Source of the DNA: Elysia chlorotica
Taxonomy: Eukaryota; Mollusca; Gastropoda; Plakobranchidae
Length of the DNA: 64,000 bases
NCBI GenBank assembly: GCA_003991915.1
Contig: RQTK01000084.1
Span: forward strand, 351,214 to 415,213
Direction: 5' to 3'
Part shown: piece by piece, positions 24,894-37,700 of the stretch
Layout: the number at the start of each line of letters is the position of its first letter
Numbering within the stretch: the stretch's first letter is position 1
Made by a program: the position numbers and the translations under genes
Notes under the pieces: generated by a model
Seen by the model: the letters and a program-made list of their open reading frames with translations, nothing else
The model's database searches: none
What the model was told of the DNA's origin: nothing

Positions 24894-25545
24894 CGAATTT
24901 GCTCCTTTGACCAGGTAATTGGAGGTACTCTGTTCTCGTACTGTAAGACCATTCATGAAACAAAATGGATTTGCCCCGACAGCACATATATATGTATGAC
25001 CACTGGCAGAAAGTGGAAACGAAGCTTGCATGATGTTAGGGTGAATAGCAGTGTAGACGCAGCATCAGATCACCACCTGGTTCTTGCTTGCAGTACTAAA
25101 GACCAAAAAGGCTTTCAACCACAGGGCAGGACAACCAATGTACAAGTTTCATGTACATTGTCTTAGAAAGGAACAAAAAGCAGAGCAATTCAAAATAGAA
25201 CTGAGGAACAAGTTCAGTGAGCTCTCCTTACTACCAGATGAGACAATGAAGAACAGTGGCAAAGCATGCGAGAGATCTGGAAGGCGACATGTTCAACAGT
25301 TTTGGGCAAGAAGACCAGGAAGCACAAGGAGTGGATCTTAATCGGCACCTGGACAGTCATCACTGAGAGGAAGAACCTGAAACACCAGATCAATCAGATC
25401 CAGAACATACAGGAAAAGCACCTACTACAAGGATACTGGGAGAAAAATAGAGAGGTGGAGAAAAGTGCCAGGAAATTTGTTAAAAATTACGTCAGAAGAA
25501 CTGACAAAAGAGGCGGAGTCTGCAAAAGGCCAAAGAAATATAATA
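24880..25545 (+). mobile_element. LINE fragment, end of endonuclease and linker (right piece)
   Basis: Frames at 24895-25604 carry later parts of the same LINE ORF: FDQVIGGTLFS, SDHHLVLA, KAFNHRAGQPMYKFHVH, KAEQFKIELRNKFSEL, WKATCSTVLGKKTRKHKEW and LLQGYWEKNREVEKSARK. Several stops and frameshifts break it. The RT domain is absent. Confidence 0.8.
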
Positions 25546-27439
25546 TATATACATACTTAGACTATATTCTAGAGTGTGTACATAGATTAACAGCCTACAT
25601 TTAAATTTCAGCCGTAATGGTGAGAAAGCCTCATTAGCAAGTCATTTTCCCCTTGATGAGAATGTCTGTAAGTATTACTAAGATAGTGTTTAGAATTGCC
25701 TCTTTATCCTATGAATAATCTAAGGATTTTTAGCAAAATTTTGCAATACACAATATGACAATACATGCAGTGTTTCTGTCCAAATTTTGCTAGACACACT
25801 ATGTTTCAGTGTTTTTGTTCATATCAAATTCTTTTAATCTTTGGTCTTATCGTTGAATTAGAGCTTCTCTAGAAACTCTCACAGGTCTAGAAACAGACTA
25901 TTTACTATAGCTCTTAAGTGAAATTATACACAGCATGTATTCCCATTATTTAGACAGAAACACTACAATGTCGCTTATAGACGCAGCCTTTATAATTCAA
26001 AGAGAAAAATGTATAGTACTACTACTAGATCTATAATGACTATATCTAGGCCTACTTTAAAGATCTATAAAGGTGAAATCTAAAACTAGATCTATATGTT
26101 TAAGGCTATCTTGGCATTTTTACAGTATTCATGTCTTGCTATAGATTTTTTGGGATCTAGATCAATGCCTACATATAGATATCTAGATCTAGAAATCTAG
26201 ATCTATAATAGATCTATTATCTAGACTCTAGATCCCAGTAGATTTTTTAACTTCTCCTGTTGCTTGTGCAAACGATGGTGTTTTAAAATAAAATGTAATT
26301 AAATTATTAAGAAATAGAAGGAAGTGAACAAATGTACAAAATAGTTTTCGACTAATGATCTAAGTTTAGATTCGACGCAACAAGTAATAACAAAATTAAA
26401 TATAGCACGAAATTATTTCATAAAAAACCCAAATGACCACTAGATTCTATACTTTCACTTTCCGATTCATGCACTTCCTTCCTGTTCTCTGTTCAATGTC
26501 GGTCACATCGGCAGCAATCGCCGGAACCTTTAGCTAAAAAAGACTTATTAGTTGAGAGCTTAAAAGAGATATTTTCACCGCTGATTTAAATTCTGTACAT
26601 ATCATTTGGCCTATGATTAAACCTCAATAGTTATAGAGTATAAAAGTGACATATATACGTTATATTTTGAGACAGTCGTAATTTTAAAAGCAGCTGATAG
26701 AGACAACCTTTACAGCACTAAATTCTAGATTTCTAGATCTATATTTAGACTCTAGATCTTTTGATGCCATCTCGAGAGGTAGGCTTAAACGACAGGCTCT
26801 AAAATAAGTCTAGACCTCTAACCTCTACGTTTCTCTTGTCCAGTTAAAAGTAGCCTAAAACCGCAATCTTCAAAAGATCTGTTGCCTTTAATCCGATTGC
26901 GTTGATCTCTAAGTATCTCTCTAGATCTAGATGTAGTTCTAAGCATGTTTCCATGTGGCCATCTCTAATTGTAGACATAGGCCTCTAAATCACTTGGTGC
27001 TGATAATTCACAAATTCACTCTCTGGCAGTAGGTCTAATGAGGGGTGCTGTAGTTCCAGGGTAGAACATCGAGTAAAAACAGTTTAATTAATCTGAGCCG
27101 AGACAGAAATATCCCAGACTAGTGTACTGTGTGTGGCAGCACATAAAATTGTCAGACGTCAATCTTGGGGCCCGTCTACAATAACATAGCCTATATAGTA
27201 CTGACAAACTCTGGCAGTAATATAATCACAGCTGTATGAATCTCACTTGATGTCAATTAGCAATTTTAATTACTCTGCGTCAGTTGAAATTAAATTTCAA
27301 TTGGCAAAGATGATTCCTGCAACTTCTTTCCCTCTCCTACATTTGGGAGTGTGTATGACATACTGTATAGTGGATATATATCTTTAGCCTACACAATGTG
27401 AATATCTTCTATACGCACTATTATTATGTGGTTGTGTTC
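25546..27439. other. Intergenic region between divergent genes, with AGATCT-rich clusters
   Basis: It probably contains the promoters and 5' leader exons of both divergent genes, but I cannot place them. Clusters of AGATCTAGA-type palindromes occur at about 26030-26240, 26720-26765 and 26915-26945. A plus-strand SINE remnant lies at 27105-27215. Confidence 0.5.
27105..27215 (+). repeat. SINE 3' remnant
   Basis: GTGTGGCAGCACATAAAATT, GTCAGACGTCAATCTTGGGG and CATAGCCTATATAGTACTG match the tail of the SINE at 33465-33540. Confidence 0.7.
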
Positions 27440-27446
27440 TAATAAA

Positions 27447-28112
27447 CAGGGATGCCACTTTTCCGCGATTCCGGGAATATAATTTGGGTCCGGATCCTCC
27501 GGAAGTTTGTGTAACTGTTTTAAGTCCGATTTCCGGAAAACTTTTCCCTCGAAAATTCTGATGTATTTTTTGTTTGAAAAGATATGCCCTTTACTATGTG
27601 CCTTTCAGCCCTCATTACTTGCACAAAGCCATTTCTACAGTCACGAGAACCATTGTTTTTTCAACTGGCTTATACTTAGAGATTTTATCTCCGACCCAAC
27701 TAGCAGTTAACCGGCTATTTTCGAGGTCACAGCCCGCATACTGCGACATATTTTTAAAAGTGAAAATTATACGCCCTTCTGAACGAATTCACCTCTTAAA
27801 GCTAAACAATTTTGTTTATGGTTATCAAACAACTACATTGGGGCGGACATAAATGTAACAATGGGTCTAACAGGAAGCCTGTGTAGAAAAAAATCCATTG
27901 TACGGATTATTTAGCGACAAATGTCTGTCAGCAAAACTAGCTATTTCCCTTAATAAAGGTTGTACCCTTTATTATCTCAGGGACATTCTCAGAGTCTCTT
28001 TAAATGGATGAAAATCTTGAAAATTTTCAGCTTCAAGGGGTCGCGCCCCCCTGACCCCCTTTCTACACTAACAAAGTTCCGGAAATATCGACAGGTTTGG
28101 GTGGCATCCCTG
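27447..28112. mobile_element. hAT-like non-autonomous DNA transposon
   Basis: The 666-bp element starts CAGGGATGCCAC and ends GTGGCATCCCTG, perfect 12-bp inverted ends, with CCGGAA-type motifs just inside both. It is flanked by TAATAAA at 27440-27446 and 28113-28119, fitting a 7-8 bp target duplication. The ends resemble those of hAT elements. Frames inside (for example 27507-27710) show no transposase signature that I recognise. Confidence 0.8.
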
Positions 28113-28722
28113 TAATAAAATTATTTTAGTTAAGCTTCCGAAGAAAGCAGCTCTACTTCCTCCTGTAGTTTAGATATATACGCATTATAGATATTTTTTT
28201 TGTCCAAGGCAAATTTGCTATGTACGCACTATCTGTTATAGTCTTTCTGTACAAATTATGGGCATAAATGCTGTGTTTCACATTTATTTTTAGTCTCTTT
28301 CTAGACCTAGAAAATGTGGAATTAGGAGAGAGCTTAGCTTTATTTGATGATCAGACTAAAGAATCTGAATAAGTGAATTGAACGAAAACACTCAAACATA
28401 TAGAATCTAGTGCATAAAGCAACGTTCGTCCCTAAAAACTGTAATGTAGCGCATAGCAAAATTTGAAGAAAAAAAAACCTGTACAATTTGCAGGTAGAAA
28501 CACAGTGCGGTTTTGCCATTTTCTTGTTCTCAAGAAAGATCACACAGTTAAAAAAAACTAAAACTATCACGATATGCAGTGTTTCTGTTCATTATTTAAA
28601 CACTATATTATATAGACTCGGCCCTTTCATTGTGTCTTTATTTATCATAACCCTGTTAAATGTTTCCTGTGGATGTTATTTATTGACGCTACTAAGTTTT
28701 GCGACTTTAACTTTCATTCTAG

Positions 28723-30221
28723 ATGTCTGAGGTTCCAAATTCAACAGGCCATAGACTAAAGGCATATAAAAACAAAGCTTTAGACTCACAAGAATTGAGA
28801 AGAAGAAGAGAGGAAGAGGGAATTCAGCTGAGGAAGCTAAAGCGGGAAGAACAGGTGAGTTTTAATAGTTAAGCTATTATAATGCTATACTTAGGGTGTC
28901 TCTGTCAGCGTCATCGGTTACGGTGGTTGCTGCCCCACTTGATGCTCTGTCCACAATATGACGCCATCTGTTCCTGTCCTGACTGTAGTGGGTGATGCTT
29001 TGCAAATTAAGGCCCAGACTCTTCTTGATGTTTTCAATGTATGATGTTGGTGGTCTTCCCTTTTTGCGTATCGACTAGATTCTGCCTTGCAGGACAATCA
29101 TCAACCCTGTGTCTGTGTGACGACATGCATACCCAACATATCTCAGCATTCTTACATTGGTTGTTTTTAGCATCATTTTAGGGTTTCCAATCTCCTCCAA
29201 AACGCTCTTGTAGACTTGTTGGTTCTCTTGTCTGTCCATTTCACCCTCAGTAACTTTCTGTAAAGCCACATTTATGCTGCCTCTATCTTCTTTTCATCTG
29301 CTTTTCTAAGTGTCCATGTCGCACATCCATACACCATGACTGGCCAAATTAGGCATTTCAATATCTTCAGTTTCAGTTGAAGGGGGTGAGATAAAATTTT
29401 AGCAGCCTTTTGGTTATTCTCACCCACTATATGTCAGGATTAGAGGGGTGAGAATGAACGGTTTTTTTTTAACGTCTCATAAGTGCTCGCTATGTTTCGT
29501 GGCAAAACTGGGATCGGTCAGGTCTCTAAATAGACTAATCAAGTTATATTAATCGTTTACTCGTGACATTTTTATGTAAAAACGCGGTAAATATTGTAGC
29601 ACTATAATGTCAAATATATAAATGCTTCCGCCGCCTGTGATTTATACATCCGTAATCCTCTGGCTTTGTTTACCGGTGCTAGGTAGCGTTCCTCTTGGGT
29701 CTATTTTTGACTGTGTTTACTTTTGTTTATTTTATAGAACTTCAGCAAAAAAACAAAACAATTATAAAACAAACAAACAAAAAATCATCCACTCTTGTTA
29801 GTTGCTGTATGTCAAAATATTGAGTATTATTCAAATAGCAAGAAATTAAAAAAAAAACACACTCTTGTTAGTTGCTGTATGTCAAAATATTTTATTAAAA
29901 CGACCACCTCTCCAATGCGACCAAGACCATCTATTTTCTCTACCAAAATGACTTTTAACCTGTTAAAGGTTATAACATCATTTACCAGTCTTGATCATGA
30001 AAGGTGCGGCAAACAAAAGATGACTTAACATTTGGTATGTTTGTTTGACATGCTTCACTGACCACCACGAGCCAGTGCGTCGATGTTGCGTGTCTAGACA
30101 GGTGTCAGACAAGAAGGCCTCGGTGAACGGCGGATTGTAACTTCAAAAGACCAGAAGAAGAAGAAGAAGAAAGATAACGTTGATGAATGGTGATGATGAT
30201 GATGATGATGATGATGATGAC

Positions 30222-30254
<33 letters not shown>

Positions 30255-30307
30255 AATGATGACTATAATAACGATAATAATAATAATAAACAATGATGAT
30301 GATGATG

Positions 30308-30343
<36 letters not shown>

Positions 30344-31711
30344 GTTGCAAACATCTTTATTAACATAAATGATGAACATACATGTTGGACATAGGATGGA
30401 CATCGACTGAAACAATAAAGATAGAAAATAAATAACAGACTGAATGTATAACTTGACTTTAACATATAAACATACATATAATATACAGGTAACCCTTCAC
30501 TGCTATTTCAAACGGGTGATTGCATTGCTGTTCTTATTCCAGTCTGTCGCTAATATAGTAATATGTTGCAACACAACCACTGATGCTATCTTTTGTATAA
30601 AACATGTACTGTTTTTTATTGCAGTAAGTAGTTTAGAAAGCCTTAGATATCAGTCTTGTCCATATTTTTATGACCTTTACGTGGGCATCCGATTTTTCAT
30701 AATTAATCCCCGTTAAATTGCCCATTGATTGATTAAAGACTGATACAAATGTACCTTCAAAAAGACCTATCTCAGTATCTGTCGTTCCCAAGTAGAACTG
30801 CATCTCTTTGGGTTGATTCTATATACATTTATTCTAACTTTAGTTGATATCCGGTGGTATGGATCTAGATCTAATTGAATTTTGTGATATTAACAGGGAA
30901 CTACATAGTTGACCTTAAGTGGCAGAGCATCTGGTTCTCATCAGGTGCCTAGTTCGAAACCGACGACTGGGCAAATTTATTTGTCTGATTTTGTATTGTT
31001 TGTACTGTTGGTTCAGTCAATGACAATGGTGTTAAATCAATTGCTTTCGGCATGCTAGAAAGTTCAAATTTCCTTCATATCAGTTAAAAACATGAGAGGC
31101 TCTTTAGCCAACCGTCTCGAAAATAAAAAAGTCTGTATGTTTCTGACATTGACTCTATGATGTGAAAATAGACACACAAAAACAAACAAAAAAGGGTATA
31201 TTAACTACAGTTAAACCTGCTCAAGCGACCACCTGTCTAAGACCAACACCTGGTCAAGCGACTAGCTATCCACCACCCCCTTGATTTTTTACTATATAAA
31301 TACACCCCATAAAACGACCACCTCTCCAACGCGACCACGGCCATCTATTTTCTCTACCAAAATGACCTTTGGTTAAAGCGACCGCCCCATAACGTCATTT
31401 ACCAGTCTTGAACATGAAAGGTGAGGAAACGACGCTGTGGTAACCATTCCATGCATCTGTAACAGACTTCCATGTCTCTCTCGGGACTCGGCGGGCCAAG
31501 TGGAAGGGTGATTCTGCGGGGAATGTTTCCCTAGTGCAAAACCTGTTGAGGGGAGAAAGGTCAACAGTACGCCTGGGCGTTCCGTCAGTAGTAGTAGTAA
31601 TAGTAGTAATATTAGTAGTTGTAGTAGTAGCATGATGACGATAATAATAACGATAACGATGATGATAGTAGGTGTAGTAGTAGTAGTAGTAGTAGTAGTA
31701 GTTGTAGTAGT

Positions 31712-31742
<31 letters not shown>

Positions 31743-34700
31743 CAGTTTTGACCTGTCCAAGACGACCACTCTGACCCAGGATCTTCAGTGGTCGTCTTAG
31801 GCAGGTTTGACTGTAGTCAAAACTGGAGAAAAATTACTAGATTTGTGAACTTGCAAGGTGCTATATTGAAACTAAGAATCAAGAAATTAGCTGCGTGTGA
31901 AGCGACCTCCGTTCAGATTTGCGGCTATTAACCCAGAGAATCGACTTTGGCAAAGGCTTCCCTACATTTTGTAGTGACACAAAACATGAACGTAGAACAC
32001 ATGTCACTTTTTATTTTTATTATTGTTGTTATAAAATGGAGGTTGAAAGCTTTTAAATGAGCGCTTTAATCCATGTAGTACTCCCACGCAAAAAAAAGTT
32101 TTATTCAAGCTTGTTCGCAACAATGAGCTTCATAAAACATCACATAGGCAGAATTTGGTGGACGTGTAGCTGCTGTATACAAACTGAAAAAGAACCCAAA
32201 AGTAAAAAAATCAACAACTTCAGTTCTTTAAAAAATGTGATTCTATGAGCGATATTATGTGAATTAACAAATTGGGATTCAATGTTCTTTGTAACTAAAA
32301 CATTATAGGGAGTGAGTGTGTATCAATTTCAATGTCAAACTATCAATTTCTTTCAGATATTCAAGCGCAGGAATGTGGCCTTACCAGACAAAGAAGATGG
32401 AGGTTCTTCAGAGGTGCATGATCCCATGGTCTCATCTACGGTGATATTTTTCATTCATTTGTTAAAAATAGTAAAGATGCAACTGTTATTCTTTTCTTGG
32501 TTTTGAGTTCAACACATAATTGACCCGTTTTGCATTGTTGCGTTTCTGACATTTTTTTTTTTAATTACTAAATACTTATATGGGTTGATGGTGGACTTGC
32601 TGTCTTGTGTGAAAATTGAACGGTAGAAGTATTTTGGTGTTCTGACCTTATTACAGTTCCCCAGTGTCACCTCTACTTTGGTCTGAATGGATACAAAATT
32701 ACAAACATGTCACATCTTGATCTTTTCTTTATAGTTTTTCTTTATAATAATATGACCTATTCATAATTATTATAATTCTTATGTTATTCAGGGAGGCATT
32801 TGTCCCGAAATGGTGAGTGCTCTCTACAGTGATAATTTAGAGGAACAGGAGCTGGCCACACAAAAGTTCAGAAAACTTCTATCAAGAGGTAGATACTATA
32901 TTTTGTTTTTATTTTAATGCCAATGTTTCTGAAAGATAATAGGACATTGTTTTCCTACTTAGTTTTCTCCAAGTGTTTAATCTATTTATAAGGGTGTCTT
33001 TGGTGTTTATAGCATTTTTTTATAAGCGCAAAGTTGGTAATCCATTCATCCCATTATTCATTTTTATTTTTACTGTGAGAGAAAGAGTTAAAAAAATCTA
33101 TCGTACAAATTTTGGAAAGTTTAATGTGGTAGTTATTTTGCAAAGATAATAGGACGTCAAAACATAACTTCCATGTCGTCTGATTGTGAATGGTTTAATT
33201 CTCACTTGTTCATCACACCATATCGCGCTCTCTCTCTCTCTCTCTCTTTCTCGCGGTGGTCTAGGGGTAGAACACTGGCTTCCGACACAAAAGGTACGAA
33301 ACGAGGTCCTACGTCATGTTTGTTCATCTACTCAGCCGAACACTGGCTTCCGACGCAAAAGGTCCCGAGTTCGAATCCTGGCTGTTGCGTTCCCTACTGG
33401 TTGGGTCGGTGTCAGTATAATGTGACCGGCTGAGACATGAGTCATGGTATCCCGGCCCTGTCTCGTGTGTGGCAACACATAAAATTGTCAGACGTCCGTC
33501 TTGGGGCCCGTCCACAATATAGCCTATATAGTGCTGCTGTTGGATGTTAAACCAACCCGACCCAACCCACTCCCTACAGCCTGATATACCATACTTCTGT
33601 CTGTTACTGGTCCTCTCTGACCCTCCCTNNCGTCTGATCTNTTTATCTTTTAATTCTGGCTCTCTCTCTCTCTCTCTCCCTCTCTCTCCTCCCCCTCCCC
33701 CCCATTATAGATTTTTTCACCCTCAATATTTCTTTTTCCTGCCAGAACCTAACCCACCTATTGATGAAGTGATTCAGACTGGGATTATTCCTCGCTTTGT
33801 GGAGTTCTTGCAGCGTGATCTTAACTGGTCCCTACAGTTTGAAGCAGCATGGGCACTCACCAATATTGCATCAGGCACGTCTCTGCAGACGAGGATGGTC
33901 ATCAGTGCTGGTGCCGTGCCTATTTTTATTCATCTTCTGAGTTCTGATATTGAAGATGTTCAGGAACAGGTGAGGAGACCTACAGTAAAACAAAAACAAA
34001 AATTAGATTTCATGTGCCATGGAAGAATGTATTGATTCACAGGTGTGTTTTTTTTTTTTCTTCTTCTAATTAATTTACTCACATATTGCTTCTCAATGTT
34101 ACAGATTGTGTTGCACCTTGCCTTTGTTTATTGATTTGCATTCTCTTTGTCATTATAGATCTTTTTATATTTTTTTTTACATTCCCACCCCTCTCCCCTC
34201 ACTTTGAACAAAGAACTTTTCTTCACAAAAAACTTTCATATCATACCTTCTAGTCAAAAAAATTAACTTGCGAGGGTGTGAAATTCATCAAAATGACTGA
34301 AAATAATTATGTTGTCTTTATATTTTTAATGATATGGTTGTGATTATTATAGTTGGATTTGAGCCTGTTCTTATAATTGCAAATAGTAGTGTGTTCACTT
34401 ATTACAGTCTGTGATATTCCATCATCTTTCAGGCTGTATGGGCTTTGGGCAACATTGCTGGGGATAGCCCAGAATGCAGGGACTATGTTTTGGGGGAAGG
34501 AATACTTGTCCCATTGCTACAGTAAGCAAGAGAACTTTTTTTTTTTATGTATGCCACGTATGTAATTTTTTTCTATTTTTGTTTGTTTTCTAATATAAAA
34601 AAACCACAACCAAACAGATAACAACTATGAGTAAGTTTTCAGAAACTTTGTGATTTTTAACACCATTACTCGATACATTCAGTACTAGTCAAAAAATGTT

Positions 34701-37700
34701 TCTTGTAGCTTGTGTAAAAACCAGTGTCTGTCATGTACATTATGGTGGTCTAAGGCTTACTTTTTATTGTGGGTTTCTTTTTTTTTTTTTCCAGCCTTCT
34801 CAGCAAGTGTGCAAGCTTGTCAATGACTAGGAATGCTGTATGGTGTCTCTCCAATCTATGCCGTGGCAAAAACCCTCCACCAGATTTTACTAAGGTCTTT
34901 TGAATGAAATATATACATAAATAGTTCCTTTACAGCTTTGTATATAGTTGTGATTAATAGTAACTGTTATGTTCAGCATTTTCAAAGATGAAAAAAAAAT
35001 CTGTTTTGTTTTTTAAAATTTTGAATAAGGTTTTCCTGGTCTACAGTAATATTTAATTATGCCTAAAAATGCAGTGCCCTCTTCAGTTTGAGCTAAAATT
35101 ATTTTGTTGCAAATGATGCCACTTTGAAAATGTACTGAATTTTAAACACCATCAATCATACTGCATGTGTCCTTACCATGTCATAGGTGAGCCCTGCACT
35201 TCCTGTGTTAGCTCGTCTGCTGTACCACACAGACAAAGACGTCCTCGCGGATGCCTGTTGGGCTCTTTCATATCTCAGTGATGGTCCCAATGAGAAGATC
35301 CAGTCAGTGATAGATTCTGGCGTCTGCCGTCGTCTTGTAGAGCTGCTAATGTGAGTCAAAAACATTTTTTTACAGGTTCCCCAACTCTCTGTATAATAGT
35401 ATGAAATCAATCCTATGAAACCATTTATGATTAGGAAGATTCCAGTAAGGAAATGTGGAAGGAATAATTGGGAAAAATAAAAATCTGATATAGGAAGTTG
35501 TATTATTTGCCAAGACAACTCATCTGTTTGTTTGTTTTAAATGGGTACGGAAAAAACGCTAATAATTATAGCATAGACAGGGAAAGATGAAAGAAGTGAC
35601 ATCCTTACAAGTATAGGTTTCACAATCTTAAACTGAAGAATCTTCACATGCAATGTATATGATACTGTCTGTTTACATTATCCTTACTTTTACACCAAAG
35701 CATTCATCGCTGTTTTACAGCTCAACATAATGACATGATTGCTCTGCTTCCAGTGAAAACGGGGCTGCAAAATATCAATAGCTATAAATTGAGTGCATTT
35801 ATTATAATGGCATAATAGACTTGCATGTGTTGCGACGGTTCTTGAATTTACGACAATCACAGCCAGTCGGCTAGATTTTATCGTCAAAACTCGAGTGACG
35901 TCATATTATCAGCAGCTAGCAGTCAAGCGCTGATAGTTAATAATAGTATTGTCGACATTGTCGCTATGATCGTAACACAGTTTGATAACATTTTCGTTTG
36001 AACTTTCATTTTCTTGTGTTGTTGCTCCAAAACAAACATTCAAGTCCGTTTCACTTGTTCACTTTGAACGCAATTTTGTAACCCGTCTCATTATCTTTTT
36101 CTTCACGGTTGACTTTTATTTTATTTTATACTCATAACACCAAATTGACGAGGTTTTGTAAATGTTGATCCTATCGTACCAGAGATTGTACCAGAGTTAT
36201 TACATACTTAATAATCATGCCCTAAATCTAACTCTGCTGGATTCAATGTAGTCGATGACATTAAGCTGCGCAGAGTTCAGTCGTGAATTTCCTATGCACT
36301 GAACTTATTTTCCTTCAAATTCTGATGTTAGATTCGCTTTGAGTTGATAAACTTAAAACTGCTAGTATTTTAATTTTTTTGAAAATTTTAGACTCTTTTG
36401 TTTTTTAATTAAAGTTGAAAAGAGATTTACTTCCGGTCTATCTAGATGTAGAAACCTAGATCTAGTTATAGTCTACCTAAACCTAGATTAGATCTCTCTC
36501 TCCCCTCCCCTTTAAGTCCCTCCCCAACACCCCTCTCTAACAGTTTGACATAAGATACCTTCAGGTTTTTTACATTTGTTACAAAGTTAGGAAATACATC
36601 TTTAATGTGAAGCATCTGAAAAACTGGCACAAAATTCCTGTATGTTAAATTTGAATAGGGATGAATACAAATACAATTCTGAATTTAAGGATATCAACAT
36701 AAGTTTCAAACAGATCCTTGTTCACCTTTCAAGAGCTTTATAAATACAAAACAAATTTGTATCAGTTAACTTTGAAATATTTCACCCAACTGCTTGAGGT
36801 TTAAAAAGTGTCCTTTTTTAAAATGTTGAGATTAAGTCAAGATTGGGCATGGTGATAGGTGCGAACAAGTACAGACAATTTGATTAGGGCTCACATGCAG
36901 GTCTATTATAAACATTTTCTTCTTGTAACAGGCATAATCATCAAAGTGTGGTGGCAGCTGCTCTGAGGGTGGTGGGGAACATTGTCACAGGAGATGACTG
37001 CCAGACACAGGTCAGTGCTACTGTTACCAATGATCAAGGTTTCATATTTTCCTGTACAAGAAGTCGCTAGGCAAGTGTGTGTTTATGAGCATTTATAACA
37101 AACAAAAAATTTCTCAAAGGCAAGAGGGAAAATGTCTTGTTTGGAATTTCTCAAAGACGTTGAACATGCTTGAACTAAAGAAGCATGCAAATGAAGGGGT
37201 GAAGATTTTACTTGTATTTTTAGAGAAATCAAAAAAGTGTTGTTTCTCTTTATTTTGAATGCTTTTATTTCACTTTTAAAAATCTTTTCTTCATACAAAT
37301 TTATCTTTGGAAAGTGTTTATGTACAATTTTTTTTTTTACTTTGTAAAATCTTGTCATTTGAATCTGAATAATTATTTTGATTAGGGCCTTAAAATACCG
37401 TAGCATTCCTCCGTCCTAACCCTTTTGTGAAATATTGTTTTAGGTACCATTTTAAATTTTTCAGCACATCAATATCTCCCAGACCATATTGAGTGAACAG
37501 CAAGAGAGAAGTTGTGATTGTTATTACTTAATTCACAAGAAGAGAAAGCATAGGTTTGTGCAACAGAGAAGCTTCATTATTGCAGTTTTACTGATTTATA
37601 GCCTGTTGCAGTCTGCCTCTTGTTTGTTGGACACAAACGATGTTATGTTTGTCCAACTCTCTCTGTGACTCACGCAGTTCAATTACAGTTTCAGATTTTA

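Noticed and set aside
30094..30477. His/Ile-rich frames
   Set aside because: They are translations of (TGA)n and related repeats.
33330..33385. Possible tRNA gene with clear A and B boxes
   Set aside because: It continues directly into the SINE body and tail shared by other copies, and the head is partly duplicated, so it is a SINE.
34377..34565. Separate plus-strand frame near importin alpha exon 5
   Set aside because: It is the wrong frame over a real exon (34433-34521), whose correct frame gives [11 protein letters not shown].
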